A stretch of 40,635 bases of DNA from Parachlorella kessleri (taxonomy: Eukaryota; Chlorophyta; Trebouxiophyceae; Chlorellales; Chlorellaceae): NCBI GenBank assembly GCA_001598975.1, contig BBXU01000632.1, positions 1-40,635 on the forward strand, read 5' to 3'. Below the pieces are notes generated by a model. The model saw only the letters and a list, made by a program, of their open reading frames with translations. It was not told where the DNA came from and ran no database searches. The position numbers were made by a program, and so were the translations under genes. Each line of letters starts with the position of its first letter. The stretch's first letter is position 1. Shown piece after piece: positions 11,299-20,579 of this stretch.

Positions 11299-14200
11299 AT
11301 GGAGGCCGCCATCCTTAAAAAACCGTGGCTGAAGGCGCGAGAGAGGGCTCAGGTGGAGATCTTTCAGGACTCCGAGGACATCAGCACGGTGGTCGCCAAG
11401 GAGATAGCTGGCCTGATAAGAGACCGAGCTACAAAGGGTAGGCACGCCTGGCTCCTGCGTGTGTGGGTGAGGGCAGGGACGACCCTTGAGTGAAGCCCAG
11501 GGCTGTGAGGTGCATGTTTCACATACAACAAATAACGTCCACCTTGCACCTAGGATGTTGCCCCACAGACCTACAACTAGCAGATACGCTGCTGCCGCAC
11601 ACTGGCACCCTGTGCAGGCCAGGGCTGTGTGCTGGGTCTAGCCACCGGCAGCACCCCCCGGCATGTGTACAGGGAGCTCGTGAGGATGCATTGCGAGGAG
11701 GGGCTGTCATTTGCCGGTGTGACCACCTTCAACCTGGACGAGTACTGGCCCATCCAACCTGCGTCGCTGCAGGTGCAGAGCGTCGCTGCTAGACCTTCAC
11801 TCCGCTTCGCAAGCACAGCTCTGGCTGACCTGCTAGGCGGAGCATTTTGACCCCAGGCCAGTCTACCCTGGTAGGGGTTGGCAATTAGTGCTGCTAGGGC
11901 GCCTACAACTCTTTGAGGCACTTTGTGGATCCGCTCTATGCCTGCTTGATGAGGAATCTGCAGTGGGTCGCCAGCACATGCAGCCAAGCTGGCACGCTCT
12001 CGCACCTTAGTCTTAGCGAGCCCCATCCTGCAAGCCCGCCAGTTCCTCTGCCGACTGCTGAAAGGGGTACACGCAGCGTACTGGGAGGCGCATACCATGA
12101 GCAGCCTAGGATAGGTCCTGGTAGCAATGCCCAAATGACTCTCTGCCGGCTGCAGAGCTACCACCGCTTCATGCATGAGCACCTCTTTGACCACATCGAC
12201 ATCCCCCCAGGGAACATCCACATCCCCAGCGGCACCGTGCCCCTGTGGGAGATCCCCAGGTATCGTGCACCGCGCTGCATGGGGCTCAGCTGATGCCTGC
12301 CTGGCTGGGGTGCTGTCTCAGGCTGGCTGGCTTGCTTTCCTTTCCCCTATGTAGTGATGCATTGGTATGTCATGAAGCCAGCCAGCTGCGTGCAGGTCCG
12401 GTGATGAGCATGAAGCAGCCATGTGGCAGCACGGGCCAGTCGTGAGGCAGACAAGTGGGGCCACCCGCCCAACTATATTTAGGACCCACCTCGTACGTAC
12501 AGCGGGCGGGATGCAGACCCTTTATGATTTGTAAACCTTCACATCCCAGGAGCAGAAAGCTGCCCCTGAGAGGGGGCTGCTCCTGGGGTGCAGGTTCTGT
12601 GAGGAGTACGAGGCGGCCATTGAGGCGGCTGGTGGCATCGACGTCCAGCTGCTGGGGTTGGGGAGGACTGGCCACATTGGGTTTAATGAGAAGGGCAGCT
12701 CCCGGGCCTCCTTAACGCGGCTTATCACCTTGGACAAGCAAGTGACTGAGTGAAGGGGCAGAAGGAGGGGATGGCGGGCCCAGAATGGTTGCATGAGCAG
12801 CCCAGGGCAGTCGGTTTGTGGTGGGTGCTCCTGAGCACCGGTGGGGGGAAGCATGTGCTATCAGTGAGAGGACATGGGGAGCATCACTGGCCTGCCTTAC
12901 CTACCTGGCAAGCGGGTGACCAGCAGTGTCAGCAGGCTTTGCTCATGCGGGTACCCATGCCTGCTCACACGGCTGCTGCCAACACCCGGCGGGTGTCGAC
13001 AGTGCAGTCTTGGGGCAGGCAGGCCTTCTACGCCTCCCCACTCCTCTTGAACCTGGTTCAAGCAAATGACCTGCCAGGAAGTGAAAGCCTCGTGCTGAGG
13101 CCCTGCTATGCCATGCTGTGCTATGCTGTGCAGGGTGACCCGCGTGGATGCCGCCTCCGATTTCTTTGGTGAGAAGAACGTGCCGCGCCAGGCCATCACC
13201 ATGGGGGTGGCTACCATACTCAAGGTGAGGTCCCAGGTGCCCTTTCTCTGGATTGCCAGCCTGCTGAACGGATGCAGCAAAAAGCAAAGGGGGATGCTGG
13301 TGGCTCGTCCCACAGGTGTCCTGCCGGCTGTGAGATGTGCTGCCCAAAGACACCTCAAACCTACCGGTGGAGTCAGGCACCAGAACAGGGGTTGCTGCCA
13401 GAGACGCACCACAGCCAGCCAGGTGTGCAGCAGCATGGGGTGCAGGTGCTGGCAGACTGTGGCAGAGAACCACGAGGGAGCCAAGGACAGCCATGCACAG
13501 TCCAGAGGTAGGCCGGCCGGCGGTGGCTCCGGGGTCTCAGCTTGATCAACTTGCCTTGGCATCTATCTACCGCAGGCCAGGCGCATCATCCTGATGGCGT
13601 TTGGCGAGAATAAGGCCGCGATGGTGAGGGAGGCGGTGGAGGGGCCAGTGAGCGCCCGGGTGGCGGCAAGCTACCTGCAGCAGCACCCGGGGGCCCTGAT
13701 GCTCCTGGACTATGCTGCAGCAGCAGGTCTGGTCCTTGTACCTCTGACAATGCAGCCCTGCCGGCATGTTGGGTTGGTGGTTGTTAGAGAGAAACCTGCA
13801 GCAGCACCCAGGGGCCCTGGTGCTCCTGGACTATGCCGCGGCGGCAGGTCTGTTGTATTTCCTGTGGTTGGTGGCGCAGCCGGCATGCTGGACAGTTGTT
13901 TTGGTAGGGAGATATGCCAGCAGCATCCAGAGGCATTGGTGCTCCCTTGCCTATGCGGCGGCGGCAGGTCGTTGTCATTCGCCCGCAGGCGGCCTTCCAG
14001 CCTGGCCAGATGCCTTCGGAATGCCCTGAGGTCAGGCCAAGTCAGCCGCTTGTGTCACCCACAGTCACTTGCTTTTCTTGCATGCAACGCCCGTGACTGA
14101 CTGGCTGGCTTGCCGGCTGCAGGCCTCACGCGGGTGCGCTGCCCCTGGCTGGTGGGCCCCATCCGGTGGGACCCAGTGGCAGTGAGGAAGGCGGTGGTGT

Positions 14201-16835
14201 GGCTGAGCCAGGAGGTGAAGGCGCCCATCCTCAAGCTTACTGGTGGGCGGCCGTGGGCGTTTGTAGGGTTTCTTGGTTGTTTCCTACAAGGGTCTGGCTG
14301 TGCGCAGGCCCATTCTCAAGGTGCAGGGCGATTCAGCACGTGTGGAGGGCCGGCCTTATCGACCTCCCTCCTGCGAGCAGCTGGGCTTGCATGTGTGAAG
14401 GCGCCCTGGCACAACCTAGGACGATGTGCCAGTAGCCAAGGAGTGAGGGGGAGGTGCGCTGCATGGGCTTTCCAACTGTGTCAAGTCGCCGGACTACACA
14501 ACAGCACCACTCTGACAGGTCTGGCCCCCTGCCCAATGGAGCTGGGCAGGTGGCTGTGCTCTGAGTAGCTGATCCGACACCTTGTCTGTGTGCATGTGCC
14601 GACCCTTTCGGGAGAGTTTTACATGGGAAAAGCTGCTTGGGTGCAGATGAGCACTACAACGAGAACTCCCTCCAAGACCTGCTGGCCCAGCATGGCCCTG
14701 CCTACACCCTCAACCTGCGGGTGTTCTACGGCCTGCAGCGGACCATCACTGGCTGGCCAGGTGTGTCACATGGCTATCAGTTGGGTAGGTAGGCTAGTAA
14801 CTAGCTTAGAGACTTTGGGGGGTTCAAACGGAGGTTCGCAACCCATGGGCTTGGCTGGAGCTTGTGGGGATTGCCCTTTCCTCAGAGTTGCGGCTTCTGT
14901 GGGCGCCACTGCCTGGTGAACTGGAGAAAGGTACAGCATTGTGCCCCAGCGCAGGAGCAAGTGGCACTTGTAACAGCCACAGTCAGTGTAGCACGGGCAG
15001 AGGCTGCCTCCACATCCTCATGATCTATGAGTCACCGCTTATGCGTTGCCTCATGAGGTGTCGCCTGCTGCGGCAGCTAGCCTCCATGCCTGAGGTCAAG
15101 CGCTGCTGTAGCTTTGACAGGTGCTCAGACTCTCAACACTCTTATTAGCATGGGTGGCAGGTAGTGCAAACAGTGAGTAGAGCTGAGCTGGACTGGACTG
15201 ACAGGGCTGGATGCAGAATGAGCCTGAGTCTTGCCTGAGGTCTGAGCCAGTTATTCCCTCCCCTACTCTTATGCGTACATTCCACAGGCGGCAAGCCTCC
15301 GGGCGTATGGCCTGGAGAATCCATGGCAGACTTACGCAGCAGGCTTGCAAAGGAAGGCACTGACATCAAGAAGGCACCCAGTGGCGAGAATGGAGCGGCC
15401 CGTGGTAGCGGCTCGGCTGGCGCAGCAGCCACAGCCGGTGAGGGGGGCATCGAATGTGGCAGCATTAAGGCCGTGGGGTTCCCAGGGGCGGAGCAGGGTG
15501 GTGGGTACGGGATGGAGGGGATGTGCAGCCCGGCACTTGGTGCTGTTGGCAGGCAAAGAACGGCTGTGCCAGCAATGACGCAGGCGGTGCTCTCGCCCTC
15601 TGGGCAGTGAGTTGGCCCCACCGACGTGCAGGTTGGGACTGATGCAGCGGCTGTTGTGCAGATGACAGCCCCTCCCATGCAGCCGGCGGGCGGTATGGCG
15701 CCTGCACTGTTGGGAGAGAGGCTCATGCTTGAGAAAACCAAGGCGTTGCTTTATGATGTAGTTACTCCATCTAACCGCTCCATGCGTTCTCATGCTGCGG
15801 CTGTGGTGTGCTCACTGCAGCCTTCCCAAAGCGTGTGCTGGTCATGAGCCCCCACCCTGACGATGACGTGATCAGCATGGGCGGCACGCTCATCAGGCTG
15901 GTGGAGCAGGGGCATGAGGTAAGGCAGGGGTTGGGTGAGGCTTGGCAACCAGAAGGCAGGACTTGCGTGACCACTCAGTACGTGTGCTTCCCCAAATGAG
16001 GCGATGCTGTGCTAAATCTTTGCTTGCTGGGGTTCATGGGTTTGTAGTTTGATCCCGTAGAATCCCAGTGAATAATATCGCCAGGTTGCCTACTTGCTAT
16101 GTTCGTGTGAGACCTGATAGCGGCTCCCCCTTCCTCACTGCTTGGCAGTGCTCCCTTGCTGGGGGTGAACAGCTATTGGGTTCCAATGGGTATGCTGCGA
16201 GATGCCTTGGTGCGCTTGGTACATGCGTCCCGCCATGAGAAATCTAGTACTTGCAGTTGTGCTTGCTGAGAGCTCTGTGTGTGTTTCATGTCAAGAGCAG
16301 GTGCACTGCGGGTATCAAACCTCCGGTAACATTGCCGTGTGGGATGAGGACGCCCTGAGGTTTGCAGACTTCACAGTGCAGGTGTGTTTAAACCGGGGGC
16401 CATGGGACCAGTTCAAAAGACCCTGCTGCTGCTCCTACACTGCCCTGCTGGTTGAATGTTGCAGCATGCAAGAGCAGGTTGCCCCAGCAGACAGCACAAC
16501 ATGGTTGTTGCTAGCCCTAGTTCAGTGTTCTATTGCCATCTATAAAAGGTGTTGTGGCCCGGGTCCACAACCAAGGGCCCCTGACTGCTGCTGCTGCAGT
16601 TTGGGGCGGCCATGGGGCTGGACACGTCGCGCAGCTCTGAGATTGCTCGGAAGATTGAAGGCTTCCTGCATGCCAAGGCACACAGGGGAGGTAGGCGCGC
16701 CTAGAACAGCGCGGTTCAAACTGGTTCTCCTCAAGGGGTAGCCCTGGGGAAGGCAGTTTCCGCTCAGAGTGGGGAAAGCGGCTTAAGTGTGTCTAACACC
16801 ATGGCATGCATTGAGGCGGAGATGTCTTTGAGGTA

Positions 16836-16897
<62 letters not shown>

Positions 16898-19628
16898 CGG
16901 ACTTCGGCGTACCGGGATGAGAGTGTTTTGGGTGCCCCTCAGCAGTCACGACTGACTCATGCCTTGCAGGTGGACAGCCAGGAGGTGCAGCGCATCAAGA
17001 CGCTCATCCGCTACTGTGAGGCCCGTTCTGCTGGGCGCACCTGCGGCCTGGACCCCGCCCACCTCCACTTCCTGGACATGCCCTTCTACCAGACTGGTGA
17101 GTCAGGGCGTGAGTCATACTTCCAGGAGGTCAATGACAGTCAGGAGGAAGGGTGCAGATGGTGCATGCACGACTGGCAACAGGTTTCACAGTAAGCCGCC
17201 AATCTTATCCCACGCCCTTGCTGTTCGTGTGCAGACAAGGTGGTCAAGGTAATCTTTTCCTTATATCTGGCGTGCAGGCAAAGTGATCAAGGCACCCCTG
17301 TCTGATCAGGACATCCAGCTGGTGGTAGACCTGTTGGAGCGCATCAGGCCTCATCAAATTTATGCTGCGGGGGACTTGTCGGATCCACACGGCACCCACA
17401 GGGTGTGCCTGCAGGTAGGGCTTGTGAGTGGTCTTAAGTGGCAAGGGAGCAAGATATGTAGCTCGGGGGCAGGACCTCGTTGGCCGACAGCGCATTCAGA
17501 GCATGTGATGACAGGCGGGGAAGTCTCATGGAAGCATCATGGAGTATGTCAGTGTCTAGAGTACCGGTAAAAGTGGAGAGCAGCAATGGGGCAGGTGAGA
17601 GGTCTGTTGGGATACCACCAGGGTTCCCACCATGGCAGCCCACCATTTGCTGGAGGTCCGTCGTTATGGGGGTAGATAACACCAGTTTGTCTAAACATGT
17701 GGGGTGTCCTGACCCACCAGGCTGGCCAGGATGTGTCAAGAACCACCTGGTGAATGATATTCTGTGGGTCAGGTTTGTGTTACCCTTGAAATCACCATAG
17801 TGCGGGGGTGTGCGACCTCCATACTGGTTGCCAATGTCACGGCCGCCTGCTAGTTGTCTTCCCTGCATGTAGGCCATCTTCCGCGCCCTTGACATGGTCC
17901 GCCACCGGGACTGGTACAGCGAGTGCGGCACCGAGGTGCTCCTCTACAGAGGGGCGTGGCAGGTGTGGAGCAGGGGTTACTCGTGGAGCAGGGTTACCCA
18001 CGTGCTGATCGTGCAAGCCACCCTTATCCTCGCCTGGTGTGGCTGTGTACAGCGAGCAGCCGTACTGCCCCTGTTTGCCCTCATCCGCGTGCACAGCAGG
18101 ACCTCCTCAGCACAGGCGCTTGTGCGGTCTGCAGGGGCTCGGTTGGGCGGTGCTGTGGGTATGCTGGTCGTGCAGCAACCTGGCAGGGAAGCTGTGAAGG
18201 GGATGCTCTCGCCAGCTTCAAACGTGCCGACCGCCATGCTGGCATTCTTACAGCTGGACTCCTCAAGCGGGCCGCTTGGTGGTTGGGGGAGTCCTTTCGG
18301 CACACCCTTCAGACCCAGTGCCACCATGCAGCACCCGGGGGAGGGAAAGGGAGCTGCTTCCGGGGCTATTGCTGCACACTGCACTTGCTGTGACTCCCTC
18401 GCATGAGAACCACTCCCTCACTTGAGAGCCCCGTTTTCTTGTGGCATGAGTGGGAGCCGTGGGAGGCGGACATGGTGGTGCCGCTGTCACCAGGAGAGCT
18501 GGCCCGCAAGATCGACGCCATCTACAAGCACCAGTCGCAGGTTGGTGGGCTGCGCAGCAGGTGTGAGAGCTCCATGAACGAGGGTTGCAGTGTGTTGAGA
18601 TTGCAGGGCATGGCATGGGCATGGCTTGGGGTATGGCATGCATGGGTAGGAGCGGGTCTTGCAGGTTACCTGCCCCTCTGAGGACACCAGCCGCAGCTGG
18701 TCCGCGGTACTGGCCAGCCTGACAAGGGGATTGAAGGGGAGGGCGGGCGCTGGGAGTGCAAGGTGGCTACCGCACTTTGGATGTGGGGAGGCCGCCAAGG
18801 GGCAGGTGGCAGTCTGTCCAGACACAACTAGAGGGGTGGTAAAGCACGAAAGGGGACTTGCTACGCCGCAATATGCAGATGCAATGGCTGGGTGGAGGTG
18901 GTGGTAGCCTGCGGGGTCAGACTACCTGTGCCAGAGGTAGGGGCGGTTGCAAGGGGTGTTCCGGGGGATTAGCCGAGGCCCTTAGACTGTGTTGCCCCTG
19001 GGGATTGACTAGTTGGGAAGTGCGGTGGGGTACGGGGTTGACAGGATAGGAGTGGAACTTTCTTGGCTCATGTGGTGTCTGTTGTTCCCAGCCTCACTTC
19101 CTACAGCCGGACTGCCTGCCGCCCTGTGCTGTGTTGTGCAGAAAGACAGGGCGCTGTTCCCAGGGGCCGACCCCCGGGAGTTTTGGGAGCGGGCTCAGGA
19201 CCGCAACAGGCACACGGCACAAGTCTACGACAGGTGGGCTGACCTCCTCGTGCCCCGTTTGCTTGCAGGTTGGCATGCCAGCGCCATGGGGGTGTGCTGT
19301 GATTTCGACAACCCATCCCACCTGCATGCAAAGTGTTTTGCACCACACTTTTCTGATGCCTATCACCTTACAGTCTTTATTTAGGGTGGCAGGTAATGCG
19401 ATCAGAGAGGAGGTACGGGTATACTGGGCTGCCAGGGGTGTATGCAGTTATGGTCTCTGTCTTGCCTGAGATCTGAGCAAGTAGGTCGCTCCTCAGTCTT
19501 CCTTTTGCAGGCTGGGCATGCCAGAGTATGAAGCCATGGAGGCTTTTGTGCATTATGACCCCGACAACCCCTCCACCTGTACAAGGCCCCCCGCCCGGAC
19601 CATGGGGACCCGGCTCACTTGGCATTGA
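11299..19628 (+). CDS. nagB: Glucosamine-6-phosphate deaminase fused to a PIG-L/LmbE deacetylase domain, about 18-19 exons
   Basis: Exons: 11299-11437, 11618-11772, 12156-12259, 12594-12737, 13134-13224, 13576-13726, 14123-14242, 14647-14760, 15288-15437, 15821-15918, 16301-16381, 16600-16690, (16822-16832 proposed microexon), 16970-17096, 17278-17414, 17873-17962, 18451-18540, 19142-19233, 19511-19628; about 700 residues. The N-terminal NagB half shows LGLATGSTP (52-60), FNLDEYWP with D87, and [12 protein letters not shown] with H160 and E165. The C-terminal half shows [13 protein letters not shown] (zinc ligands H401, D404) and DPHGTH (561-566). Deaminases convert GlcN-6-P to Fru-6-P and ammonia; PIG-L domains remove N-acetyl groups. 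The order and length match the single-chain NagB/LmbE proteins of Bacteroidota. Exon 4 uses a GC donor. Exon 9 holds a low-complexity interdomain linker. Alternative starts are 11017 and 11074. The junction 16690/16970 is out of phase without the microexon. Exon 16 could start earlier. Confidence 0.88.
13668..13985 (+). repeat. About 120-bp tandem triplication spanning the exon 6 donor of the nagB-type gene
   Basis: The exon 6 tail encoding [18 protein letters not shown], plus its splice donor and intron start, recurs inside intron 6. The shared cagcagcac/t motif sits at 13678, 13799 and 13918, periods of 121 and 119 bp. Copy 2 still reads [19 protein letters not shown] and keeps a GCAG/GTCTG donor. 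Copy 3 has base changes and a frame shift but keeps the donor. Confidence 0.85.
16840..16897. repeat. (GGCT)n microsatellite
   Basis: About 14 uninterrupted copies of a ggct tetranucleotide in an intron of the nagB-type gene, a few bases after the proposed microexon at 16822-16832. Copy number is expected to vary between strains, and an assembly slip here is possible. Confidence 0.95.
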
Positions 19629-20579
19629 AGACACAGGAGGCCCTGGTAGCTCTGGGGCCCAGGCTCACGCAGTAGCAACCGACTTGGGCACTATGTGCTT
19701 GAAGGGGTCTGGCAGCGGCTGTGCTTCTAGGGGTAACAGCAATGGCCTGAGGCCTTGCAGGCGTGCGGGGAGGTTTTTGCTGGGGGCTGGCAAGGACCCC
19801 GCATGTCGCTGCTGTGCGGGTAAGGCACAGGCCTGAGCAGCGGTGCAGTCATTGAAGGGCAGCTGTGACCGCAGACCTGGTGTGTAGTGTCACCCCTAGG
19901 GGACCTTGTGTGGTAACGACCTGCATGGCCCACAACTGTTGTCGCTGGGCAAGGACAGGAGGGTAGGCAGCCATGCAGAGCAGAGCATGGAAAGGTGGTG
20001 GTAGGCTGGTGCACTAGACTATATGAGTACAACCTGAAAGCCGTGTGCATGTAGAGCATGGTGCATGGCGTGTCAAGATGACATGTTGTGCGAGCTGAAG
20101 ATTCCAGCTGTCGACTGTCAGTGCTGGGTGCAAGGGTAGCTATAGGCCCTTCTTAGGGATTGCCCGCTGGACACTTCTTCATGTTATGTTGCAAGCATGT
20201 ACGGAAGAGAGGATGCGTCACACTGCCTCTGTGGGGGTTGTTGTTGTCCTAGGGACAGCCAGATCCCTGAAGGATTCCACAACTCTGTGTGCCAGCAAGA
20301 CCTGCATGTGCATTCCCATTTGCATTACCATGCCCACTGCTGAGCCTGCTTGCACACAAGGGTGCCTCCCATCCGCTCCCCAGTATTACTTGTAGGGTCT
20401 CTTACATGTGCCACTGATGCCAAGCATACTGCACGGCTTTGCCCGGCATCTGTCTGTCGGGGAAGCCACTGCACGCCGCCAGACATGCGCCATCACGAAT
20501 CCAGCATCTGAAACCCACTGTGGGGATGCTGGACCCAGTTGCATGCTGACTCGTCCCCTCCCTTTTAGTAACAAAGCCA
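19629..20579. other. Convergent intergenic region between the nagB-type and SETD9-like genes
   Basis: Lies between two 3' ends. No open frame here resembles a known family. It should hold both 3'UTRs. A TTACA at 20402-20406 is a candidate polyadenylation signal for the minus-strand gene. Confidence 0.6.
20402..20406 (-). terminator. Candidate polyadenylation signal of the SETD9-like gene
   Basis: TGTAA on the minus strand, about 175 nt past the stop codon at 20580. Confidence 0.35.

Noticed and set aside
12897..13562. 221- and 183-residue minus-strand open frames
   Set aside because: They lie antisense to nagB-type exon 5 and flanking introns, with biased GC composition; no family resemblance.
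15626..15847. Extra exon between nagB-type exons 9 and 10
   Set aside because: The frame is open, but exon 9 (phase 1) joins exon 10 directly to give [18 protein letters not shown], as expected for the family; no insert is needed.
16840..16897. CRISPR-like or telomeric array
   Set aside because: It is an uninterrupted tetranucleotide microsatellite with no spacers.
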